Origin: Flavobacteriales bacterium | GTDB taxonomy: Bacteria > Bacteroidota > Bacteroidia > Flavobacteriales_E > Vicingaceae | Length of the DNA: 64,000 bases | Assembly (NCBI GenBank): GCA_020635815.1 | Contig: JACJZB010000007.1 | Coordinates: forward strand, 1 to 64,000 | Direction of reading: 5' to 3' | In this document: positions 6,415-15,234 of the stretch, piece by piece | Layout of the letters: each line of letters starts with the position of its first letter | Numbering within the stretch: the stretch's first letter is position 1 | Made by a program: the position numbers and the translations under genes | The notes under the pieces: generated by a model | What the model was told of the DNA's origin: nothing | The model's input: only the letters and a program-made list of their open reading frames with translations | Database searches by the model: none

Positions 6415-9400
6415 TTGAATAAACGACTTACATATCAGTTATTAAGTGTTGTAGTAATCACTTTACTATTACTTACCTCTAAGGTTAGTCATGCTCAATG
6501 GACGCTAGATGTAGTGGGGACAGTAAAAAAAGAAGAAACAAAAAAACGTTTTGAAGGAGTAACAGTAACCGTAAAAAGGAATGGTTCTGTATGGAAAACA
6601 TTAACTTCCGAATCATCAGGAAAATTTAATGCAGCTTTAGAACCAGATGCAGTTTATGTTCTTGAGTTTTCTAAGCCAGGTCATGTAACCAAAAGAATAG
6701 AGTTTTCTACTAAAAATGTACCACCAGACGATGCTAAGTATGGATTCGAATTTCCAATGGAAATGAATTTGTTTGAAAAGATGGATGGTTTAGATGTTTC
6801 AATTTTAAATAAACCCATTGCAAAAGTAGCATTTGATCCCGCTACTGGTTATATGGATTATGATCCAGCTTACACAAAATCGATAAAAAGTGAATTAGAG
6901 CGATTAAAAAAAGAACTTGAAGAAAAGTTAAAGCAGCAAGAAGCTGACCGTAAAGCAAAACAAGGAGATTATGATAAAGCAATAGCTGCTGCTGACAAAT
7001 TGTTTAATGCCGAAAAATGGGCAGAAGCTAAACCTTTTTACGATCAAGCGGCTAAAATTTTCCCTAATGAATCATATCCTTTATTTCAATTAGGGCTTAT
7101 CTCAGATAAATTAGCAGCTACAGCAGAAGCTGATAAACGATATTTGTCAGCAATTGCAGCAGCAGATGCAGCTTTTACTGCTCGCGATTGGGATAAGGCT
7201 ACAATGAATTATCAAAAGGCAGCAAGTTATAAACCAGAAGAAAAATACCCTGCAGACAAACTGAAAGAAATTAAAGATATACTTGATAATGAAAAGAAAG
7301 TAGCTAAAGATTATGATGAAGCAATTTTAGCAGGAGATCAATTTCTTGGATTAAAAGAATATGAAAAAGCAAAAGAAGAGTACCAAAAAGCTTTAGCTCT
7401 AAAATCGTATGAAGAATACCCAAAAACTAAAATTAAAGAAATTGATAAGTTGTTAGCAGAATCAAAACAACTAGAACAAGAATATACAGCAGCTATTAAA
7501 GAAGCGGATGCATTGTTTGCGGCTAATGATTTTGAAAAATCAATTACAATTTATAAAAAAGCTGAAGGATTAAAACCAACGGAAGAATATCCTAAAAAGA
7601 AAATTGTAGAAGCACAAGCTAAACTTGAAGCACAGAAAAAAATAGAAGAAGATTATAAAAACTTTATAGCTTCGGCTGATGCAGCTTTTGCCTCGAAAGA
7701 TTATCCTACAGCTCAAACAAATTACCAACAAGCATTAGCAGTAAAGGGGAATGAAAAATACCCTAAAGATAAAATTGATGAAATAAAAACAATTTTAGAA
7801 GACATTGCCAAGAAAGAAGCTGAAGAAAAACAAAAAGAAGCAAACTATTTAGCAGCTATTTCTAATGGAGATAAAGCTTTAGCACTTCAAAAGTATGATG
7901 TAGCTACACAAGCTTATGAATCGGCTTTGCAAATTAAAGCTGAAGAACAATACCCAAAAGATAAAATAGCAGAAATAAAAACATTACTAGCTGATTTAGC
8001 CAAGAAAGAAGCAGAGGAAAAAGCAAAAAATGAACAATACCAAAAAATAATTACAGAAGCAGATGGTTTATTGAGTGCTAAAGAATATGAAAAAGCAAAA
8101 GCTAAGTATCAATCGGCAAACGAGGTAAAAACAGAGGAGCAATACCCAAAGGATAAAATAAAAGAAATTGATGCGTTATTGGCAGGTTTTGCAAAAAAAG
8201 AAGCAGAAGAAAAAGCAAAGAACGAGCAATATCAAGGTTTAATTGCAGAAGCAGATGGTTTAATGAGTGCCAAAGAATATGAAAAAGCAAAAGCAAAATA
8301 TCAATCAGCAAGTCAATTAAAAACAGCGGAACAATATCCAAAAGATAAAATAACAGAAATAGAAGGATTGCTTGCTGAGTTGGCTAAGAAAGAAGCTGAA
8401 GAAAAGGCAATTAATGAAAAATATCAACAATTTATAACACTTGCTGATAATAATTTAGCTGCTAAAAAATATGAAGAAGCGAAGACAGCTTATAATAAGG
8501 CAATAGGAGTAAAGGCGGCAGAACAGTACCCAAAAGATAAAATTAAAGAAATAGAAGCAATGTTAGCAGACATTGCTAAAAAGAAAGCTGAAGAAGAAGC
8601 AGCTGCAAAAGCAGAAAAAGAAAAGGAAGAAAAATACAATGCCTTTATTGTTGAAGCAGATGCTAATTTAACTTCAAAAAAATATGAAAATGCTATTTCT
8701 TTGTATAAGAAAGCATTAGAGGTAAAGGGAAGTGAGCAATATCCGAAAGATAAAATTGTAGAGATTGAAAATATTTTAGCTGAAATTGCTCGTAAAAAAG
8801 CGGAAGAGGAATCAGCATTAATGGCAGAGAAAGAAAGAAATGAAAAATATGCAGCCTTAATTGCTAAAGCAGATAAAAACTTTGGGGCGAAAGATTATGA
8901 AGCAGCTAGGTCAAATTATAATGAGGCGGTTGGAGTTAAGTCTGGAGAACAATATCCTAAAGATAAGATTACAGAAATAGATAAGTTGTTGGCAGAAATT
9001 GCTAAGAAAAAAGCTGAGGAGGAAGCTGCTGCTCTCGCTTTACAAGGAAAAGAACAACAGTACAAAACATTAATTGCACAAGCTGATGATGCTTTTAATT
9101 CAAAAAATTATGAAAACGCTAAAGTGAAATATTATGAAGCTTCAGCAATAAAAAAGGAAGAACAATACCCAAAAGATAAAATAAATGAGATAACTAAGTT
9201 GTTAGCAGAATTAGCTCTTAAAAAAGAGGAAGACAGGTTGGCTGCTGAAGCATTGAAAAAGAAAAGAGAATATTATGAAGCAGTAATTGCACAGGCTGAC
9301 GGCGAACTAGCATCAAAAAACTATGACGAAGCAAAACGTAAATATACAGAGGCTTCCGTTATACTACCAGATGAAACTTACCCAAAAACAAAAATTACAG

Positions 9401-11490
9401 AAATTGATGATTTGTTAGCTAAAATAGCTGCGGATAAGGAAAATGCAGCACTAGCACAAAAAGAAAGAGAAGAAAAGTATAACAGTTTAATTGTTGCGGC
9501 AGATAATAGTTTTAATGGTAAAAATTATGAGGAAGCTAAAACTAATTATAATCAAGCTTTAAGTGTAAAACCGAATGAAGCATACCCCAAAGATAAATTA
9601 TTAGAAATACAAATTATTTTAGATAAACTCGCAAGCGAACAAGAAGAAATTAAAATAACAAGCAATGCTCAACAACAAAAATTAGATCAATACAATGCCA
9701 TTGTAGAAAAAGCAAATGAGTTGTTTGAAAAGAAAAAATATAACGAAGCTTTAGATCAATATAACTCAGCGTCGAGTATAATGCCAAGCGAAATATACCC
9801 AAAAGAACAAATTACAGAAATTAACAGATTACTTGCAGAATTAGCTCAAAGTGATAAAGCAAAAGAACAAGCTCTGTTAGCTGAAAAACAAAAAAGAGAT
9901 AATTACAATGAAATAATTTATGAAGCTGATAGATTGTTTCGATTTGCTAAATACCAAGATGCAAAGTATAAATATGAACAAGCTATAGCTTTATATAATG
10001 ATGAAAAATATCCTAAAGAGCAATTGGTTGAGATAGAGAAAAGAATGAAAGAAGATAAAGATGAAACGATTGTGGTATCGACAAATCCTAACGGACCAAG
10101 AGCTAAAATTGATGATTCAAAAGAAAGAGAGATAGAGAAAAGAATGGCTGAATTACTCAAAAATAGAGATGCTGATAAAGCCATTGCTATTGAAAATGAA
10201 AAAAATGAACAAACATTGCTCGAAAAAGAACGAGCAAGCATATTAGAACAGAAAATTAAAGCTACTCGAGACCAATTAATAATGTTTGATAAAGAGCATA
10301 ATGCTAAAAATGAAATTAGAGACAAGTACCGTGTACAAAATCAAGAGGAATTAGATGAATTAACAAAACAATATAAAGATGCAGAGAAAGATTTAGTTTC
10401 TGATTCTGAAGCAAAAAGACAAAGTGCAAAAGAAGAAATTATTTTAATTGAAAATCAAATCAAACAATTTAATGCAAGTAAGGATGAACAATTAGAAGAT
10501 AAAGTAACAGAGCTATACACTTTTGCCGACAATGTTAATGAAGCTAATTTAATTATTAGTGAAAATGCTAAAGCCAGAAGAACCATAAATAAGCAAGAGT
10601 TGGATGAAATGGTTATTAAAATTCAAAAAGATGTAGAAAAGGCTGAAAAGCGTAGAAAAGATCGTGAAATAGATTTACAAGCGTACCAAAAACAATTAGA
10701 TGATCAGAATGCGATTTTAGTTACAGCATCAAGAAATAAAAGATTACATAACAGAGACAGTTTAGTTGATTTAGTGTCGGCTTTACATAAGCAACAACTA
10801 AAAAGTTCTAAATATTATGAATTAAATGTAGCTCAATTAGAAGAGTATAGAGAAACTCTTAAAAATCTAGAAATTAGACAATCAGAATCTGCCGACACAT
10901 GGAGAGAAGAAAATAGAAAGGAAATAGATGCTTATCAAGCAAATATTAATGAGAAAAATAGGATTCATGTTGAAAAATACTATGAAAAAACAGCTTATTT
11001 AGATGGTTATAAAGAACAAGTAAGTAATCAACATAAAGAACTTGAACTAAATCATAGTAATAAACGACAACTAGCTAAAGAGGTTGTTTTAAAACAAAAA
11101 CAGGATAGGTATGAAATGGAAAAAAGCAAGTCAGAATATCATTTAAGATTTGCTGACCAAATTGAAAAAGAAAGAGCGTTAAACAACCAATTTACTGTTG
11201 ATTTGCAAGCAATTTCTTATAATAAAATAAGAGCGGTTAAATTTGATGATGTTTACCAAGGTGAAGAACATTTAAGTGAAAACCTTGAGCTAGCCGATAA
11301 GTACCCTCAAGGAATTACAGAAGAAACAAGTGAGGTTGGAAACGCTATTGTATTAAGAAGAGTAAAGGTAACAGGAACTCATGTTGATGTTTATGAGAAA
11401 ACATTTTATAAATGGGGTGGTACTTTTTATACTAAAAATGGGTATAACATTACCGAAACGCTGTGGGATTTAGAATCTATTGAGAAATAG
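6415..11490 (+). CDS. Giant exported repeat/coiled-coil protein
   Basis: 1691 residues from a TTG start. The nearby ATG at 6404 runs into a stop, so TTG is the only plausible start. A signal peptide covers residues 1-28 and ends in SHAQ. Residues 30-115 resemble a carboxypeptidase-regulatory-like beta domain. From about residue 183 to 1215 there are 16 TPR-like repeats of 63-70 residues. Each has A-AD--F--K-YE-AK--Y--A, then EQYPKDKI-EI--LLAE and a Lys/Glu/Ala-rich helix. Residues 1215-1600 are predicted coiled coil rich in Glu, Lys and Gln. The last 80 residues form a small globular end with several Trp and Tyr. Probably an elongated periplasmic or envelope scaffold. The family function is unknown to me. 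Confidence 0.85.
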   Translation: MNKRLTYQLLSVVVITLLLLTSKVSHAQWTLDVVGTVKKEETKKRFEGVTVTVKRNGSVWKTLTSESSGKFNAALEPDAVYVLEFSKPGHVTKRIEFSTKNVPPDDAKYGFEFPMEMNLFEKMDGLDVSILNKPIAKVAFDPATGYMDYDPAYTKSIKSELERLKKELEEKLKQQEADRKAKQGDYDKAIAAADKLFNAEKWAEAKPFYDQAAKIFPNESYPLFQLGLISDKLAATAEADKRYLSAIAAADAAFTARDWDKATMNYQKAASYKPEEKYPADKLKEIKDILDNEKKVAKDYDEAILAGDQFLGLKEYEKAKEEYQKALALKSYEEYPKTKIKEIDKLLAESKQLEQEYTAAIKEADALFAANDFEKSITIYKKAEGLKPTEEYPKKKIVEAQAKLEAQKKIEEDYKNFIASADAAFASKDYPTAQTNYQQALAVKGNEKYPKDKIDEIKTILEDIAKKEAEEKQKEANYLAAISNGDKALALQKYDVATQAYESALQIKAEEQYPKDKIAEIKTLLADLAKKEAEEKAKNEQYQKIITEADGLLSAKEYEKAKAKYQSANEVKTEEQYPKDKIKEIDALLAGFAKKEAEEKAKNEQYQGLIAEADGLMSAKEYEKAKAKYQSASQLKTAEQYPKDKITEIEGLLAELAKKEAEEKAINEKYQQFITLADNNLAAKKYEEAKTAYNKAIGVKAAEQYPKDKIKEIEAMLADIAKKKAEEEAAAKAEKEKEEKYNAFIVEADANLTSKKYENAISLYKKALEVKGSEQYPKDKIVEIENILAEIARKKAEEESALMAEKERNEKYAALIAKADKNFGAKDYEAARSNYNEAVGVKSGEQYPKDKITEIDKLLAEIAKKKAEEEAAALALQGKEQQYKTLIAQADDAFNSKNYENAKVKYYEASAIKKEEQYPKDKINEITKLLAELALKKEEDRLAAEALKKKREYYEAVIAQADGELASKNYDEAKRKYTEASVILPDETYPKTKITEIDDLLAKIAADKENAALAQKEREEKYNSLIVAADNSFNGKNYEEAKTNYNQALSVKPNEAYPKDKLLEIQIILDKLASEQEEIKITSNAQQQKLDQYNAIVEKANELFEKKKYNEALDQYNSASSIMPSEIYPKEQITEINRLLAELAQSDKAKEQALLAEKQKRDNYNEIIYEADRLFRFAKYQDAKYKYEQAIALYNDEKYPKEQLVEIEKRMKEDKDETIVVSTNPNGPRAKIDDSKEREIEKRMAELLKNRDADKAIAIENEKNEQTLLEKERASILEQKIKATRDQLIMFDKEHNAKNEIRDKYRVQNQEELDELTKQYKDAEKDLVSDSEAKRQSAKEEIILIENQIKQFNASKDEQLEDKVTELYTFADNVNEANLIISENAKARRTINKQELDEMVIKIQKDVEKAEKRRKDREIDLQAYQKQLDDQNAILVTASRNKRLHNRDSLVDLVSALHKQQLKSSKYYELNVAQLEEYRETLKNLEIRQSESADTWREENRKEIDAYQANINEKNRIHVEKYYEKTAYLDGYKEQVSNQHKELELNHSNKRQLAKEVVLKQKQDRYEMEKSKSEYHLRFADQIEKERALNNQFTVDLQAISYNKIRAVKFDDVYQGEEHLSENLELADKYPQGITEETSEVGNAIVLRRVKVTGTHVDVYEKTFYKWGGTFYTKNGYNITETLWDLESIEK
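6961..10060 (+). repeat. Tandem coding repeat array (16 units of about 190-210 bp)
   Basis: The DNA under the repeat domain of the giant protein is a tandem array. The most regular landmark is the TAYCCNAARGATAAAAT string that encodes YPKDKI. It recurs about every 193 bases in the middle units and about every 211 bases in later ones. Units near 8030-8130 and 8220-8320 are close to identical at the nucleotide level, which suggests recent duplication or gene conversion. The first unit, near residue 220, and the last two are degenerate. Confidence 0.85.
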
Positions 11491-11524
11491 AAATTCGATT
11501 AATAATTTTTTAAAATTCGTTTTA

Positions 11525-12670
11525 ATGAAACTTTTTTTTCGGTCATTATTTATAATGGCTTTGTTTATATTATTTGCTTGTAATCAGGAAAAATCAAATG
11601 ACAAAGTAGTTATTCAAAATGAAGAGTCTATTCAAGTTAATGTAAAGTATGCTAAAGGATTTTCTATTGAGAAATTTTCAGACTATAAAGTATTAACACT
11701 TCATAATGCTTGGAAAGGAGAGGAAACCAATTATAAATATGTATTGTACCGAGATAAAAAACCTAATGGATTTAAAGATGCTACATTTATTAAAACTCCT
11801 ATAAAAACAATAGCTTGCATGAGCTTAACGCATATTGCGTTTATTGATAAATTAAAGCAAAACAATTCTATTATAGCACTATCTGGTTGTGATTATGTAA
11901 GTAATAATGAAGTAAAAGAAAGAATAGAGACAAATAAAATAAAAGAAATAGGACAGGAGCAGCAAATCAATTACGAACTGTTGATTGATAATAAACCAGA
12001 TGTACTAATGGCTTATGGTATTAATGAAAGTTCGAAAAAGAACTTAACTAAAATGAAGGAGCTTGGTTTGTCAGTAGTTTTAAATGCCGAATACATGGAG
12101 AACCACCCTTTAGGACAAGCAGAGTGGCTGAAGTTTGTAGGTGCTTTTTATGAGTTGGATGATGAAGCAGAAATTTTGTTTAGCTCTATTGAAAAAGAAT
12201 ATCTAGAATTAAAAAAGAGTGCCTCACAGTATAAAGATAAACCATCAGTTTTTTTAGGAATGCCATGGAATGGAGTGTGGTATTTGGCTGGTGGAGCGTC
12301 TTTTCAAGCTCAATTGTTAAATGATGCAGGAGCAAATTATTTATGGGCAGATAATCAAGAAAAATCAAATTTTACGGTAGATAAAGAAGTAATAATTGAA
12401 AAAGCCATTGATGCAGATTATTGGATAAACTTAAATACTTACAATTCAATTGACGAAGTAGTTGCTTATGATACTAAGTTCTCTAAATTTAAATCAGTTA
12501 AGGAAAAACAATTGTTTAACAATAATAAACGATTAAATAAAGCAGGTGGAAATGACTTCTGGGAATCAGGCATTGTTAATCCTCACATTATCTTAAAAGA
12601 TTTAATTACCATATTCCATCCTGAGGATGTAGTTAATCATGAACTTTTTTATTACAAAAAATTAGATTAG
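11525..12670 (+). CDS. Periplasmic-binding lipoprotein, FecB/BtuF-type
   Basis: The protein is 381 residues from the ATG at 11525, which directly precedes the lipoprotein signal MKLFFRSLFIMALFILFAC. The longer frame from 11480 would bury that signal. The lipobox cysteine is at residue 19. The body matches the type III (iron-siderophore/cobalamin) binding-protein fold: KTIACMSLTHIAFIDKL, LSGCDYV, INYELLIDNKPDVLMAYG, then a long helix and VFLGMPWNGVWYLAGG. It would bind an iron chelate, haem or corrinoid and deliver it to an ABC importer. No permease or ATPase gene is adjacent. Confidence 0.85.
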   Translation: MKLFFRSLFIMALFILFACNQEKSNDKVVIQNEESIQVNVKYAKGFSIEKFSDYKVLTLHNAWKGEETNYKYVLYRDKKPNGFKDATFIKTPIKTIACMSLTHIAFIDKLKQNNSIIALSGCDYVSNNEVKERIETNKIKEIGQEQQINYELLIDNKPDVLMAYGINESSKKNLTKMKELGLSVVLNAEYMENHPLGQAEWLKFVGAFYELDDEAEILFSSIEKEYLELKKSASQYKDKPSVFLGMPWNGVWYLAGGASFQAQLLNDAGANYLWADNQEKSNFTVDKEVIIEKAIDADYWINLNTYNSIDEVVAYDTKFSKFKSVKEKQLFNNNKRLNKAGGNDFWESGIVNPHIILKDLITIFHPEDVVNHELFYYKKLD

Positions 12671-12682
12671 TCTTGGGCTACT

Positions 12683-12718
12683 TTTTGTAAAAACAATGCT
12701 TAAAATTTGTTAACTTCG
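12683..12718 (+). promoter_or_regulatory. Probable promoter for the E1 fusion gene
   Basis: TAACTTCG at 12711-12718 differs from TAnnTTTG by one base. A TTTTG at 12683-12687 lies 23 bases upstream and could be the -33 element. The start codon is about 70 bases downstream. Confidence 0.4.
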
Positions 12719-12787
12719 CGAAACACCGAATAAATACTCCTATCCGTATTTATTTGTAACATTCAATTAATTAAATTTTTGAAGGGA

Positions 12788-15208
12788 ATGAGTAATCAAG
12801 TTGAGACAAAATCACCAGACATTAAATTGTCAAAAGAAAGCTTTAAACAAACTATTTTAGACGATTATCGTTTAGTTTATATGAGTAGAGAAACTTCTTA
12901 TTTAGGAAGAAGAGAAGTGCTTACAGGTAAAGCTAAGTTCGGAATTTTTGGTGATGGTAAAGAGTTGCCACAACTGGCTTTAGCCAAACAGTTTAAAGAA
13001 GGTGATTTTAGATCGGGTTACTACAGAGATCAAACCTTAATGATGGCGATTGGTCAGTTAACGGTACAACAATTTTTTGCTCAATTATATGCTCATACAG
13101 ATGTAGAGGCAGAACCATGCTCGGCAGGTAGATCGATGAATGGACACTTTGGTACACGAAGTTTAAATGAAGATGGAACTTGGAAGGACTTAACAAAAAT
13201 TAAAAACTCTTCTGCTGATATCTCTCCAACTGCTGGTCAAATGGGACGGTTGTTAGGTTTAGCTCAAGCATCTAAAGTTTATCGAAATAATAAAGATTTA
13301 GCTTCATTTACTAATTTCTCAAAAGGAGGAAATGAAGTAGCTTTTGGTACAATTGGCGATGCAAGTACATCTGAAGGCCCTTTTTGGGAAGCTATAAATG
13401 CAATTGGAGTATTACAAGTTCCCGTTGTAATGTCTGTTTGGGATGATGGACAAGGAATATCTGTTCCTAAAAAATATCAAACAACAAAAGAAAGTATTTC
13501 TGAAGTGTTGAAAGGTTTTCAGCGAGATAAAGGAAAAAATAACGGTTACGAGATCTTTAAAGTTAAGGCATGGGATTATACAGCTTTAATTGAAACGTAT
13601 GAAAAAGCAGTAAAAATTGCAAGAGAAGAACACTGTCCTGTTTTAGTGCATGTAGAAGAAGTTACGCAGCCACAAGGGCATTCTACTTCGGGTTCTCACG
13701 AAAGGTACAAAACAAAAGAAAGATTAGAGTGGGAAGCAGAATATTGTTGTGTAAAGAAATTTAAAGAGTGGATTTTAGAAAATAAAATTGCTACAGAAGA
13801 AGAAGTAGCTCAACTTGAAAAAGAAGGAAAGAAGCAAGTTTTAGATGAGAAAAAAGCAGCTTGGAGTGCTTATCTAAATCCAATTAAAAAAGAAAGAGAC
13901 GAGGTAGTTGCTTTACTAACTCAACTAGCAACAGAAAGCAGTAATGGAAGTTTTATTACTCCAATGGTTGACGAATTAAAAGGTAATTCAGAACCTATTC
14001 GTAAAGATTATATTTCTGTTTTAAAGAAAGCTTTGAGAATAACTCGTGCAGAAAATTTACCTACAAGAACTAGTTTAATAGCATGGTTAACTGAATCGGA
14101 AAAATTAAATTTTGATAGATATAGTTCTACTTTGTATTCTGAATATGATTCTTCTCCAATGAATGTTGAAGAAGTTGAAGCAGTATTTACTGATCAAAAA
14201 GAAGATGGTAGAGTTATTTTAAGAGACAATTTTGATAAGATTTTAGAAAAATACCCAGAAGTACTAATTTTTGGTGAGGATGCAGGTAAAATTGGTGGTG
14301 TAAACCAAGGTTTAGAAGGATTGCAAGATAAATATGGTAAAATAAGAATTAGCGATACTGGTATTCGTGAAAATACAATTTTAGGTCAAGGGATAGGAAT
14401 GGCATTACGTGGGTTGAGACCAATTGCAGAAATACAATATTTAGATTACTTATTGTATGCCATTCAAATAATGAGTGATGATTTAGCAACGTTACAATAC
14501 CGTACAAAAGGAGGACAAAAAGCACCTCTTATTGTTAGAACTAGAGGGCATCGTTTAGAAGGAATCTGGCATTCAGGCTCACCTATGGGGATGATTATAA
14601 ATTCGTTAAGGGGAATTCACGTGTGTGTGCCAAGAAATTTAACACAATCGGCGGGTTTTTATAATACCTTATTAAAAGGAGATGACCCCGCAATAGTTAT
14701 AGAACCATTAAATGGTTATCGAACAAAAGAAAATATTCCAAGTAATTTAGGAGAATTTACAGTCCCTTTAGGTATTCCTGAGGTATTAACAGAAGGAAGT
14801 GATTTAACAATTGTTTCTTATGGCTCAACATGTAATTTGGCTTTACAAGCTGTTCAACAATTAAAAGAAGTTGGCATATCAGCAGAATTAATAGATGTTA
14901 GAACATTATTACCTTTTGATATTAATCACTTAATTGTTGAGTCTTTAAAGAAAACAAATCGTTTATTAATTGTGGATGAAGATGTTCCAGGAGGAGCTAG
15001 TGCTTATATACTTCAAAAAATTATTGAAGATCAAAAAGGATATTATCAATTAGATTCAGAACCAGTTACTTTAACAGCAAAAGCACACCGTCCTGCTTAC
15101 GGAACCGATGGAGATTATTTTTCAAAACCAAGCATAGAAGATATATTTGATGCAGCATATAACATTATGAGTGAGTTTGATGAGGATAGTTACCCTAAAA
15201 TTTACTAG
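12788..15208 (+). CDS. Fused 2-oxoacid dehydrogenase E1 (alpha and beta)
   Basis: The protein is 806 residues from the ATG at 12788; an in-frame TTG lies three codons earlier. The N-terminal half is the E1-alpha thiamine-diphosphate domain, with the TPP/Mg motif GDASTSEGPFWEAIN near residues 195-209 and the HSTSGSHERYK phosphorylation-loop region. The C-terminal half, from about residue 470, is E1-beta: FGEDAGKIGGVNQGL, then RISDTGIRENTILGQGIG, then PVTLTAKAHRPAYG at the end. Such alpha/beta fusions of the branched-chain or pyruvate type are common in Bacteroidota. They perform the decarboxylation step and pass the acyl group to E2. Substrate choice, 2-oxoisovalerate or pyruvate, cannot be decided here. 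Confidence 0.92.
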   Translation: MSNQVETKSPDIKLSKESFKQTILDDYRLVYMSRETSYLGRREVLTGKAKFGIFGDGKELPQLALAKQFKEGDFRSGYYRDQTLMMAIGQLTVQQFFAQLYAHTDVEAEPCSAGRSMNGHFGTRSLNEDGTWKDLTKIKNSSADISPTAGQMGRLLGLAQASKVYRNNKDLASFTNFSKGGNEVAFGTIGDASTSEGPFWEAINAIGVLQVPVVMSVWDDGQGISVPKKYQTTKESISEVLKGFQRDKGKNNGYEIFKVKAWDYTALIETYEKAVKIAREEHCPVLVHVEEVTQPQGHSTSGSHERYKTKERLEWEAEYCCVKKFKEWILENKIATEEEVAQLEKEGKKQVLDEKKAAWSAYLNPIKKERDEVVALLTQLATESSNGSFITPMVDELKGNSEPIRKDYISVLKKALRITRAENLPTRTSLIAWLTESEKLNFDRYSSTLYSEYDSSPMNVEEVEAVFTDQKEDGRVILRDNFDKILEKYPEVLIFGEDAGKIGGVNQGLEGLQDKYGKIRISDTGIRENTILGQGIGMALRGLRPIAEIQYLDYLLYAIQIMSDDLATLQYRTKGGQKAPLIVRTRGHRLEGIWHSGSPMGMIINSLRGIHVCVPRNLTQSAGFYNTLLKGDDPAIVIEPLNGYRTKENIPSNLGEFTVPLGIPEVLTEGSDLTIVSYGSTCNLALQAVQQLKEVGISAELIDVRTLLPFDINHLIVESLKKTNRLLIVDEDVPGGASAYILQKIIEDQKGYYQLDSEPVTLTAKAHRPAYGTDGDYFSKPSIEDIFDAAYNIMSEFDEDSYPKIY

Positions 15209-15234
15209 ATTTGGTAAATACCAAATTTTAATTA

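Noticed and set aside
8102..8341. Long minus-strand frame inside the giant repeat gene (and another at 9918-10325)
   Set aside because: Leu/Ser-rich antisense of Lys/Glu/Ala coding repeats; no start context and no protein-like motifs.
6961..10060. Regular DNA repeats that might be taken for a CRISPR array
   Set aside because: The repeats are in-frame coding units of about 190-210 bases without spacers of uniform length, and they belong to one long reading frame.
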